Shown here: in pieces, positions 23,562 to 31,268 of the stretch | Position numbering within the stretch: position 1 is the stretch's first letter | Layout of the letters: each line of letters opens with the position of its first letter | From: Bradyrhizobium erythrophlei | GTDB lineage: Bacteria > Pseudomonadota > Alphaproteobacteria > Rhizobiales > Xanthobacteraceae | NCBI GenBank assembly: GCA_900129675.1 | Contig: FSRD01000001.1 | Coordinates: forward strand, 8,111,501 to 8,175,500 | Length of the DNA: 64,000 nt | Direction of reading: 5' to 3' | Notes under the pieces: generated by a model | What the model saw: the letters and a program-made list of their open reading frames with translations, nothing else | Databases searched by the model: none | What the model was told of the DNA's origin: nothing | Program-made: the position numbers and the translations under genes

Positions 23562-24278
23562 ATGCTGCTCGAGGTCAAGGACATCAACACCTATCGAGGC
23601 CCCGCCCATATCCTGCGCGGCGTGTCGATCAGCGTCGATACGGACGAGGTCGTGGCCCTGGTCGGACGCAACGGAGCCGGACGCACGACCATCATCGAGA
23701 GCGTCACCGGCCTGCTCCCCGTCCGTTCAGGCCAGATCCGCTTTCGCGATGAGGAGATCACCTCGTTGCCACCGCATCGGCGCGCCAAACGCGGCATCGG
23801 CTACGCGCCGGAGAACTCCGGCATTTTTCCCGAACTGACGGTCGCCGAGAACCTGATGATCAGCCGCTGGCTCGTGCAAAAAACCGAGCGCGGCGCCGCA
23901 GGCGATGGCAATACCGAAGCGCGGGCGTTCACCGTATTTCCTGAGGTGCGCCAACTTGTCGACCGACAGGGGCAAAATCTGAGTGGCGGCCAGAAGAAAA
24001 TGGTGGCGATCGCCAGGGCCATGGCGCTCGCCCCCTATCTCTTGATCCTAGACGAGGCTTTCGAAGGGCTCGCACCCGCCGTCGTGAAACGTTTCCGCGA
24101 GGCGGTCATGACTATCAAGGCCATGGGCATCTCGCTGCTGATCGCCGAATCGAATCTCGTGAGTGCGGCGACGATGGCCGATCGGCTCTACGTGGTCGAT
24201 CGCGGCGAGATCGTCTTCCATGGCAAGCCGCAGCAGGCGCTCGCCGATGACCAGGTGATGCGCACGCTGCGCGGGTGA
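23562..24278 (+). CDS. ABC transporter ATPase, LivF-like, Walker A Lys replaced by Arg
   Basis: A 238-residue ATPase starting MLLEVKDINTYRGPAHILRG. Walker A reads VGRNGAGRTTIIES, with Arg at residue 41 where nearly all ABC ATPases have Lys. Other elements are normal: Q-loop region YAPENSGIFPELTVAENLMI, signature LSGGQKKMVAIARAMALAP, Walker B YLLILDEAFEGLAP. Lys to Arg usually lowers hydrolysis strongly, so this subunit may have a degenerate ATP site that works with LivG in an asymmetric dimer. The base is unambiguous in the text (ggacgcacg). Confidence 0.88.
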   Translation: MLLEVKDINTYRGPAHILRGVSISVDTDEVVALVGRNGAGRTTIIESVTGLLPVRSGQIRFRDEEITSLPPHRRAKRGIGYAPENSGIFPELTVAENLMISRWLVQKTERGAAGDGNTEARAFTVFPEVRQLVDRQGQNLSGGQKKMVAIARAMALAPYLLILDEAFEGLAPAVVKRFREAVMTIKAMGISLLIAESNLVSAATMADRLYVVDRGEIVFHGKPQQALADDQVMRTLRG

Positions 24279-25456
24279 TGGCCATGTCCGGTTCTTCCAG
24301 GCCGCGTCCCATGGTGAAGCCGCTGAGCCTGCTCGCTGCGCTAGCGGCGACATTGGCGAACGCAACCGTGGCGAGGGGCGGCCACGAGCTGCCAATGTAC
24401 CCGTCCTATTATCCGCACGAGATCGCCATCGAGACCATACCGCCAGAGCGCGCCGCTCCGTTGCTGCTCGAAAACAAGATTCAGGCCTATCTCGGTCCGC
24501 AGCCGCGCTTTTCCGGCGACGTGCCGGTCTCGATCCGCGCGGTGGAGTCGCTCGGCAGTTTCGTCATCGTGCTGCGCAATCCCGCCGCGCCGGCGCCCAC
24601 AGACGCAGCGTCCGCGTGTGCCGCCGTCGAGACGGTCGTCGGCGACATCGCCGGAAAGCAAGGCTTTGTATTTCATCCCTATCCGATCACGCCTTTTCAC
24701 GGCGATTATCTCTATTACGCCGATCTCGCCGAGGCCGCGAAGGCGCGCTTTCTGCGTGCGCGCGCCCGGACATCGGCGGCGCCCGCAAATCTTAGAGTCA
24801 AGGCCAACGGCGCGTTGCAACATCTCATTCGTCCCGAATGGATTGCACAGGGTCCGGAATGGGATGTCGCGGTCGAGGAGGTCGGCGCGGCGGACCTCGT
24901 CGCCTCATCGATGACCTCGGTCAACGGTTGGCTCGGGCCTCCGTGGGTGAAGGCCGGGTGGTTTCATGCCGAACGCATCCTGGCTGAAGCGATCGAGGAT
25001 GGCGATACCAGGGCTCGCGCTGACGCCATGGTGGGGCGGATCGAGGCGAGCGATTATCGCGATGCGGTCGAGCGGATCAACTTGCAACGCGACCTCGTGA
25101 CCACGCTCACCAGCAGTTGTCGCAAGCTCGTCGTCGGATACACCGTGAAGCGGCAGTATTTCAGCGTCGAATTCAGTGACGGCATCGAGAATATCGGATT
25201 CGATTCCATTGAGGGCCTCAATTCGCCGATGTTCATACGCACGGTGAAGCTCAAGAACTTTCCGTGGAACGGTTGGCTCATGCTAGGGATCGACAAAGCG
25301 CCGAACGCAGCCTGGAATCCGATCGCAGGATTTAGCGACGGCTTCGGACGGCTGCTTTGGTCGGCGGTCGGCGATCCGGCCCTGGTGCCCGCACCCTATG
25401 ATTCGGGCTGGATGCTCAATCGCCTCTCGGACGTTCAATCGAATTCCGGTCGGTGA
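24278..25456 (+). CDS. Periplasmic hypothetical protein of the transporter cluster
   Basis: ATG 24278 overlaps the livF stop (TGATG). The product has a signal peptide (KPLSLLAALAATLANATVAR), then HELPMYPSYYPHEIAIETIP, IQAYLGPQPRF, HPYPITPFHGDYLYYADLAE and a C-terminal beta-rich region (GIDKAPNAAWNPIAGFSDGF). I do not recognise a named family. The overlap with livF and the shared orientation show it is part of the same operon, so it probably works in the periplasm with the binding protein. Length is 392 residues and appears complete. Confidence 0.75.
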   Translation: MAMSGSSRPRPMVKPLSLLAALAATLANATVARGGHELPMYPSYYPHEIAIETIPPERAAPLLLENKIQAYLGPQPRFSGDVPVSIRAVESLGSFVIVLRNPAAPAPTDAASACAAVETVVGDIAGKQGFVFHPYPITPFHGDYLYYADLAEAAKARFLRARARTSAAPANLRVKANGALQHLIRPEWIAQGPEWDVAVEEVGAADLVASSMTSVNGWLGPPWVKAGWFHAERILAEAIEDGDTRARADAMVGRIEASDYRDAVERINLQRDLVTTLTSSCRKLVVGYTVKRQYFSVEFSDGIENIGFDSIEGLNSPMFIRTVKLKNFPWNGWLMLGIDKAPNAAWNPIAGFSDGFGRLLWSAVGDPALVPAPYDSGWMLNRLSDVQSNSGR

Positions 25457-25472
25457 AAAGCGAGGGGAGCCA

Positions 25473-25859
25473 ATGTTTCACGTCCGCTTCGTGCTCGCCA
25501 CGTTTGTATGGGCGTTCTTGCTGATCGCGGCGGGCAGCGCGTTCTTCGGCGCTCTTGCCGCGGAGCTTACCTTCGACCTCAAGGTCGCGCATGGTCGCGT
25601 TCCCGACTCCACGCGGCTCATCCGCGTCAGGCAGGGCGACGTCGTAAGGCTGCGATGGAGCACGGATCAACCGTTGACCCTGCATCTGCACGGCTATGAT
25701 ATCGAGAAACACGTCGAACCGGGCACCACCACCGATCTCACATTCGCGGCTTCTGCGACGGGGCGATTTCCGGTTCACGTCCACGCGCAAGGGGGGCGCC
25801 CCGACGGTCACACGCACGAGGAAGAACCGCTGGTGAATATCGAGGTTTATCCGCGCTAG
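25473..25859 (+). CDS. His-rich cupredoxin-like periplasmic protein
   Basis: ATG 25473 follows gaggggag at 8 nt, so the earlier frame to 25398 is rejected. After a signal or anchor segment (residues 8-30) comes a cupredoxin fold: LRWSTDQPLTLHLHGYDIEK and TGRFPVHVHAQGGRPDGHTH. Histidines at 71, 73, 80, 102, 104, 113 and 115 cluster around the expected metal site. There is no Cys, so it cannot be a blue type 1 copper protein; Cu binding through His is an inference. Its TAG stop lies in the CTAG duplicated by the IS1182 insertion. Confidence 0.8.
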   Translation: MFHVRFVLATFVWAFLLIAAGSAFFGALAAELTFDLKVAHGRVPDSTRLIRVRQGDVVRLRWSTDQPLTLHLHGYDIEKHVEPGTTTDLTFAASATGRFPVHVHAQGGRPDGHTHEEEPLVNIEVYPR

Positions 25860-27316
25860 GAGCGTGTCCGAATAGTCGCTGTTCAATTCTGAGCGAGTCT
25901 GATTCAACCTTGGGCTATGAGCAAGTATTTTCGCCCCTGGAATATCGATCAGACGCTGCTTCTGCCGCCGAATGTGCAGGACTTCGTGCCGAAAGGCCAT
26001 GTCTCGCGGTTTATCGTTGAACTGGTGCGGGAGAGCCTCGATCTCAAGGAGATCACGGGCAGCTATGTGAGCGGGCTCGGGCAGCCGCCGTTCGACCCGC
26101 GCATGATGGTGGCGCTTCTGCTGCACGGCTATGCGAGTGGGCTGTATTCATCGCGGCGGATCGCGAAGGCCTGCCGCGAACGGAACGATTTTGTGATGAT
26201 TGTGGCGCTGGATCCGCCGGACTTCCGGACGATCAGCGACTTCCGCAAGCGGCATTTGAAGGCGCTGGGTGCGCTGTTCCTGCAGGTTCTGAAGTTGTGC
26301 GAGACGGCCGGGCTGGTCAAACTCGGCCACGTGGCGCTGGATGGCACGAAGATCAAAGCAAACGCGTCGAAACATAAAGCGATGAGTTATGAGCGCATGA
26401 AGAAACGCGAGGCGGAATTGAAAGCCGAGGTCGCTCGCATGCTGGCGGCCGCGGAGGCGGCGGATTCCGAAGAGGACGAGACTTTCGGCAAAGACAAACG
26501 CGGCGACGAACTGCCGGATTGGGCCGGCGACAAGCAGAAGCGGCTGGCCAAGATCCAGCAGGCGATGGCGGCGCTGGAGGCGGATGCCAGGCTGGCCGCG
26601 GGGGAAGAGCGTCGCATCGAGGCCGAAAAGGAACAGCAGCGCCAAGCCGAAGGCCGCAAGAAGCCGGGCAAACCGGCGGCGCCGGCATCGGACGAGCCTG
26701 ATCCCAAGTCGCAACGCAACTTCACCGATCCGGAAAGCCGCATCATGAAGTCGAAGGATGGCTTCGTTCAGGCCTACAATGCCCAGGCCGCCGTCGACGC
26801 AGGCGCCCAGATCATTGTCGCGCACGAACTGACGCAGTGCGGCAACGATCAGGGCCAGCTGGTGCCCCTGATCGAGGCCATCGAGAACAATCTCGGCCGC
26901 AAGCCGGAGCAGGCCTCAGCGGACTCCGGCTACTGCAGCGAATCCAATCTCGAAGCGCTCGAAGCCCACGGTGTCGACGGCTACGTCGCGCCCGGACGCG
27001 CCAAGCACCCGACAGCCGCGAACGGAAAAATCGGCGGACCGCTGACCCAACGGATGCGAAAGAAGATCGACGACGGCGGCTTCGAAACACCCTACCGATT
27101 GAGAAAGCAAGTGGTCGAACCGGTGTTCGGACAGATCAAACAGGCGCGCGGCTTCCGCCAGTTCCTGTTGCGAGGCCTAGAGAAAGTGCGCGCCGAGTGG
27201 GCCATGATCTGCACGGCCCACAACCTCCTCAAGCTGTTCACCCTCGCAAAGGCCGCCTGAGCCGACTATCCTGCAATAAATGCCCGGTCGCGACCGCTAT
27301 CTGGACGGGCTCCTAG
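25856..27316 (+). mobile_element. IS1182-family insertion sequence, copy 1
   Basis: CTAG at 25856-25859 and 27313-27316 flanks the element. Inside are inverted repeats: left gagcgtgtccgaatag, right (reverse complement) gagcccgtccagatag. One transposase gene. It interrupts the transporter cluster between the cupredoxin and the 908-residue membrane protein. Confidence 0.9.
25917..27260 (+). CDS. IS1182-family DDE transposase, intact
   Basis: A 447-residue transposase. The N-terminal DNA-binding DUF772 region shows MSKYFRPWNIDQTLLLPPNV. The DDE triad lies in LGHVALDGTKIKANASKHKA (Asp), ASADSGYCSESNLEAL (Asp) and VVEPVFGQIKQARGFRQFLL (Glu). A charged coiled-coil stretch with many Glu, Lys and Arg (residues about 155-255) separates the first two. 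The C-terminus WAMICTAHNLLKLFTLAKAA is complete, in contrast to copy 2 at 56778. Likely functional. Confidence 0.93.
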   Translation: MSKYFRPWNIDQTLLLPPNVQDFVPKGHVSRFIVELVRESLDLKEITGSYVSGLGQPPFDPRMMVALLLHGYASGLYSSRRIAKACRERNDFVMIVALDPPDFRTISDFRKRHLKALGALFLQVLKLCETAGLVKLGHVALDGTKIKANASKHKAMSYERMKKREAELKAEVARMLAAAEAADSEEDETFGKDKRGDELPDWAGDKQKRLAKIQQAMAALEADARLAAGEERRIEAEKEQQRQAEGRKKPGKPAAPASDEPDPKSQRNFTDPESRIMKSKDGFVQAYNAQAAVDAGAQIIVAHELTQCGNDQGQLVPLIEAIENNLGRKPEQASADSGYCSESNLEALEAHGVDGYVAPGRAKHPTAANGKIGGPLTQRMRKKIDDGGFETPYRLRKQVVEPVFGQIKQARGFRQFLLRGLEKVRAEWAMICTAHNLLKLFTLAKAA

Positions 27317-27359
27317 ACCGTGCGGCAAAGCTGCGTCCTGCCGGCGAGCATATGTTCGG

Positions 27360-30086
27360 ATGTCTTTGGTGACCCAGGCTCTCATCGCCTCCCCGCTCCA
27401 TGGCGGGCCTGAAAACAACGAAGCCGTACGGTTCGGCCACGCGAAACGGCCGGCTTTCACCTTCGCCGCCGTCGTGGCGGGTGTTTGCTCGCTCGCTTTC
27501 CCGGCACATGCCCATGGCTTCGGCCAGCGTTACGACCTACCCCTGCCGCTGTCCCTCTATCTGTTCGGCACGGCGGCGGCCGTCGTTCTGTCGTTCGTCA
27601 TCGTCGGGTTATTCGCCCGCCATGCGCCAGGCGCGAGTGGCTACCCGCGCATCGACCTCCTGGCGCACCGGCTGCGCCGGCAGATCGCACGCGCGCTTGG
27701 GACCTTTCTTAAGCTCTTCTCGATCAGCCTGTTGGTCTTGACCGTGATCGCCGGGTTTTACGGAAGCCAGAACCCGTATCAGAACATCGCGCCGACGCTT
27801 GTGTGGGTGATCTGGTGGGTAGGGCTCGCGGTGTTCTCGGCTTTCTTCGGAGACCTGTGGGTATTGATCAATCCATGGCGTACCCTTTTCGACTGGGCCG
27901 ATCGGCTCTACCGGACCGCCGGCGGCCGCGGTTTGGGCTTGCGCTGGCCCTATCCCGAGACGCTCGCAGTGTGGCCGGCATTCGCATTGCTGCTTGCCGT
28001 TTCCTGGACGGAGCTCGTATTTCCGAGCCCGGCGGTGCCAGCCAACATCGCCTGGTTGGCTCTGTTCTATTCGCTACTCACCTGGGCCGGCATGGCCGCG
28101 TTCGGCAGCGAGGCCTGGGTCAAGCATGGCGAGGTCTTCAGCGTTTTCTTCGGCGTATTCGCTCGCTTTGCGCCGACCGAACCGAGCATCCGCGATCGTT
28201 CCGGCGAACATGGATTGGCGCTAAGGCCCTTCGGAGCGGGTCTGCTCGCCAACGAGCCAGCCTCCACCTCGATGGTCGCCTTCGTCCTGCTCGTGTTGTC
28301 GAGTGTTCTCTATGACGGGTTGCTGAGCACGCCGGAATGGGCGGAGGTCGAGCGCCAACTCCTCGGTGTGCTGCCCGGTCTTGGGGAAGCTGATTCCATC
28401 ATCGTCAGGACTATCGGTCTCGTTGCGTTCTGGGCCTTGTTCTTCGGCGCCTATGTGGCTGTAAGCGCCGTCATGAGCATGGTGGCAGCCTTCCACTCGC
28501 CCTGGGAGATGGCGCGGAACTTTGCCTTCACTCTGGTCCCGATCGCCATCGCCTATCACCTCGCGCATTACCTCGTGTACCTGCTGACCCAGGGACAATA
28601 CATCGTGCCGCTCGCATCCGATCCATTCGGATATGGCTGGAATCTCTTTGACACCGCGGGATATCGCGTCGACATCGCCGTCGTCGGCGCGCGGTTTGCA
28701 TGGTATGCCGCGGTGACGTCGATCGTGCTTGGCCACATCGCCGCCGTCTATCTCGCCGATGTGAGGGCACACCAGATCCTCGAAACGCGTGGCGCCGCGC
28801 TGCGCTCGCAGGTGCCGTTGACCGCGCTGATGGTGGTCTACACGTTCGTAAGCTTGTCGATTCTCGCCGAGCCGATCGTCGAGCGCCGCGTGCCTGCGCA
28901 GCCAACCGCAACGGTACCGGAGGCCCTGACCGTTCCCGAAGACGCGCTTATTCCCGAGCCTGGGACCGGCCGGTTGCAGCCGGTTGGGGCGGGCCGATCC
29001 GCCACCTTGAAATTGACCTACCGCGTGCTCGGCTCGGCATTTCATGACGGGACGCGCGCGACCTTCGCGGACCTGCTCTATGCCTACATGTTCGCCTATC
29101 GCTGGGCCGTCCCCGGCGAAGCGGATTCACATTACGACCCCGTAATCGCGGCGGCGACCGCCCCGCTGCGGCGGCGACTCGCGGGCGTGCGGGTCGCGGG
29201 CGTCGATACGGCGTCGAAGTCGTTCCGGGTGGGCGACGTCAATTTCGTCCGCGAGTTGGTCGTGGTCGACGTCTACGCCAATATTCCGCCGGAGGATGCC
29301 GAGCAGGACGCGGTCTTCACACCGCCGTGGAGTACGCTACCCTGGCATTTGCTCGTGCTGATGGAAGAGGCAGTCAGCCGCGACTGGGCCGCGTTTTCGC
29401 AAGCCGAGGCTGCCCGCCGCGGCATCGAATGGCTCGATCTCGTGCGTTCCGATACATTGAAAGCGCGGCTCGCGGCGCTCACCGATCAATTCGAACAGGA
29501 GGGGTTTCGTCCCGAAATCCTGCGATCGCAGGTAAGCGCCGAGGAAGCGCGCAAGCGCTGGGCAGCGATGGCGGCGTTCTACCGAGACCACGGGCATTTT
29601 CTGGTGACCAACGGTCCCTATCAGCTCAAGAGCTGGGCGGGCGACAGCGCAACGCTCCAGGCGTTCCGGGATCTCAGCTACCCCTTGGGAGTGGGTTCCT
29701 ACGACGCCTACGCCATTCCGCGCCGAGGCTACGTCACCAAAATCGAGAGCGATGGCGGCGGACTGCGCCTCTCCGCCGATATTGAAATTCTCGAGAGGTT
29801 CATGCGCGACTACCGCATCCTGCGCCGACCGATGCAGTCGGTTGACGCCGTCCTCCTCAAGCGTGCCGCCCCCGAGTGTCGCTACGTGGTGCTGAACGCT
29901 GACGGTCGGGTCGTGCTGACGGGCGCCGCTCGTCTACGGGAGGACCTGACGTTCCAGATTGAGTTTGACGGCAAGCTGCCGCCCAGCCAGTACGACGTCA
30001 TGGTCGAGATCGTTGTCAACGGCGACGCGATGCTTGCGCAGATCGAGCGAATCCCGGTCGTGATCGGCGGCAGCCCTCCCCCGTAG
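27360..30086 (+). CDS. Polytopic membrane protein fused to SBP_bac_5-like domain, 908 residues
   Basis: The N-terminal half has about 11 hydrophobic segments, including 33-50, 62-86, 117-134, 146-170, 203-220, 228-250, 303-320, 348-378, 388-410, 440-466 and 484-504. A conserved-looking AHGFGQRYDLPLPLSLYLFG at 51-70 follows a signal-like helix. Histidines in AYHLAHY (399-404) and GHI (458) lie in helices. From about residue 545 the protein is soluble: LKLTYRVLGSAFHDGTRATF, ADLLYAYMFAYRWA, FLVTNGPYQLKSWAGDSATL, YPLGVGSYDAYAIPRRG, resembling part of a dipeptide-binding protein (SBP_bac_5). I infer a membrane component with a tethered periplasmic ligand-binding domain. Start 27360 is uncertain. 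Before the IS arrived it followed the cupredoxin by about 100 nt. Confidence 0.75.
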   Translation: MSLVTQALIASPLHGGPENNEAVRFGHAKRPAFTFAAVVAGVCSLAFPAHAHGFGQRYDLPLPLSLYLFGTAAAVVLSFVIVGLFARHAPGASGYPRIDLLAHRLRRQIARALGTFLKLFSISLLVLTVIAGFYGSQNPYQNIAPTLVWVIWWVGLAVFSAFFGDLWVLINPWRTLFDWADRLYRTAGGRGLGLRWPYPETLAVWPAFALLLAVSWTELVFPSPAVPANIAWLALFYSLLTWAGMAAFGSEAWVKHGEVFSVFFGVFARFAPTEPSIRDRSGEHGLALRPFGAGLLANEPASTSMVAFVLLVLSSVLYDGLLSTPEWAEVERQLLGVLPGLGEADSIIVRTIGLVAFWALFFGAYVAVSAVMSMVAAFHSPWEMARNFAFTLVPIAIAYHLAHYLVYLLTQGQYIVPLASDPFGYGWNLFDTAGYRVDIAVVGARFAWYAAVTSIVLGHIAAVYLADVRAHQILETRGAALRSQVPLTALMVVYTFVSLSILAEPIVERRVPAQPTATVPEALTVPEDALIPEPGTGRLQPVGAGRSATLKLTYRVLGSAFHDGTRATFADLLYAYMFAYRWAVPGEADSHYDPVIAAATAPLRRRLAGVRVAGVDTASKSFRVGDVNFVRELVVVDVYANIPPEDAEQDAVFTPPWSTLPWHLLVLMEEAVSRDWAAFSQAEAARRGIEWLDLVRSDTLKARLAALTDQFEQEGFRPEILRSQVSAEEARKRWAAMAAFYRDHGHFLVTNGPYQLKSWAGDSATLQAFRDLSYPLGVGSYDAYAIPRRGYVTKIESDGGGLRLSADIEILERFMRDYRILRRPMQSVDAVLLKRAAPECRYVVLNADGRVVLTGAARLREDLTFQIEFDGKLPPSQYDVMVEIVVNGDAMLAQIERIPVVIGGSPPP

Positions 30087-30099
30087 AGCAATAGTGCTC

Positions 30100-30190
30100 G
30101 ATGAGGTCGGCTCCGGGTCAGTCAAGTCACTCTGACGGCGCGCCGATCATCCCCATTAGCGGACATTCGAAGCGAGATCATAGCACCTTC
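30100..30190. repeat. Dispersed repeat between convergent genes
   Basis: ggctccgggtcagtcaagtc, gcgccgatcatccccattag and cggacattcgaag. It is of the 7821 type and contains an intact gggtca intron-target motif. Confidence 0.7.
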
Positions 30191-30312
30191 TCGCGCAGCG
30201 ACTTTCAATGCCATCCGGCAAGCGACATCTATATTGTCTGGCGGAAAGCAACAGGCGACGAGCGGCACAGTGCACGAGGGTAACTCGCCACGACGCTGGA
30301 GCCTCACCCTGA

Positions 30313-30642
30313 CTACATCATTCGTGTATGGAGGTTGAAAAGAAGCCAGAGCATGCCGGCAATCATGAGCGTCACTAGCGCCCCCGAGAACAACATCAGG
30401 TACAGCTCTTCGCGTCGTTCCGGGCTCAGGTCCACGTGCAAGAAGTAGCGGATATGAACGGCGATCTGAATCAATGCAATGACACCGATCACCCACAGGG
30501 TGGCTATGGTCGAAAAAGTGCCTGAGGCGACCAAGGCGAAGGGAATGATCGTCAGGATTGCGGCCAGGATGAAACCCGCTTGATAGCCGCGCAGGTCATG
30601 ACGGTAGGCGTCTTCCCGGCTTCGGATCTTCGAGACTAACAT
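30313..30642 (-). CDS. cyoD: Cytochrome o ubiquinol oxidase subunit IV
   Basis: A 109-residue protein with three membrane helices: GFILAAILTIIPFALVASG, TLWVIGVIALIQIAVHIRYF and MLFSGALVTLMIAGMLWLLF. HIRYFLHVDLSPERREE between helices 2 and 3 is the subunit IV signature. It assists assembly of the haem-copper centre in CyoB. It overlaps cyoC by one base and is the last gene of the minus-strand operon. No cyoE lies in the window. Confidence 0.93.
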   Translation of the reverse strand: MLVSKIRSREDAYRHDLRGYQAGFILAAILTIIPFALVASGTFSTIATLWVIGVIALIQIAVHIRYFLHVDLSPERREELYLMLFSGALVTLMIAGMLWLLFNLHTRMM

Positions 30643-31268
30643 CAGGCGATCCCTCCCAAATAGACGACCGAGAAAATCCCGACCCAGATCAAATCAAGAA
30701 AGTGCCAGAACAGAGCCAACCGGGCGATGCGCGATTTGGCGGAACCGGTCAGGCCTGTTCGATTGATCTGGATCAGCATCATCACGAGCCAGGTCACGCC
30801 GGCCGTCACGTGGACGCCATGCAAGGGCACGAGGCCGAAAAAAGCTGACAGAAAACCCGACCGCTGAGGCACAGCGCCCTCGGCCACCATGTGCGCGAAT
30901 TCGCGGATCTCCAGGGCCAGGAATACCAGGCCGAGCGCCAGGGTTATCAGGAGCCATGACTTCACCTTGCCAAGGCCCCGGTCGAATTTGATTGCCAGCG
31001 ATGCCATGCCAAACGTGTAGGTGCTGGTCAGCAGCGCCGCTGTCTCCAACGCGGCTCCGGGAAGTTCGAACAGCTCCTTCGGCGTCGGTCCGCCGGCGAA
31101 GGACATCGGAGTGAGCATCGTCACGTAGGTCGCGAACATCAGGCCGAAAATGATGAGGTCGCTCATCATGAACAGCCAGAATCCTGACAGTGCACTCGCG
31201 GCGCGATCGTGCTCGTGGTCGTATTCTGCGACCCAGGTCAGGCCGAGGGATCTGGCGATGACGTTCAT
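30642..31268 (-). CDS. cyoC: Cytochrome o ubiquinol oxidase subunit III
   Basis: ATG 31268 overlaps the cyoB stop (ATGA). A 208-residue protein with five membrane helices: GFWLFMMSDLIIFGLMFATY, ALLTSTYTFGMASLAIKFDR, LLITLALGLVFLALEIREFA, GLVPLHGVHVTAGVTWLVMM and LFWHFLDLIWVGIFSVVYLG. The FWHFLDxIWxxIFxxVYL end is diagnostic of COX3-type subunits. The first 19 residues of the longer frame to 31325 are inside cyoB and not used. Confidence 0.93.
   Translation of the reverse strand: MNVIARSLGLTWVAEYDHEHDRAASALSGFWLFMMSDLIIFGLMFATYVTMLTPMSFAGGPTPKELFELPGAALETAALLTSTYTFGMASLAIKFDRGLGKVKSWLLITLALGLVFLALEIREFAHMVAEGAVPQRSGFLSAFFGLVPLHGVHVTAGVTWLVMMLIQINRTGLTGSAKSRIARLALFWHFLDLIWVGIFSVVYLGGIA

Noticed and set aside
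26148..26825. 225-residue minus-strand frame, and its twin at 56637-57686
   Set aside because: Both are antisense to the IS1182 transposases and appear twice only because the IS does.
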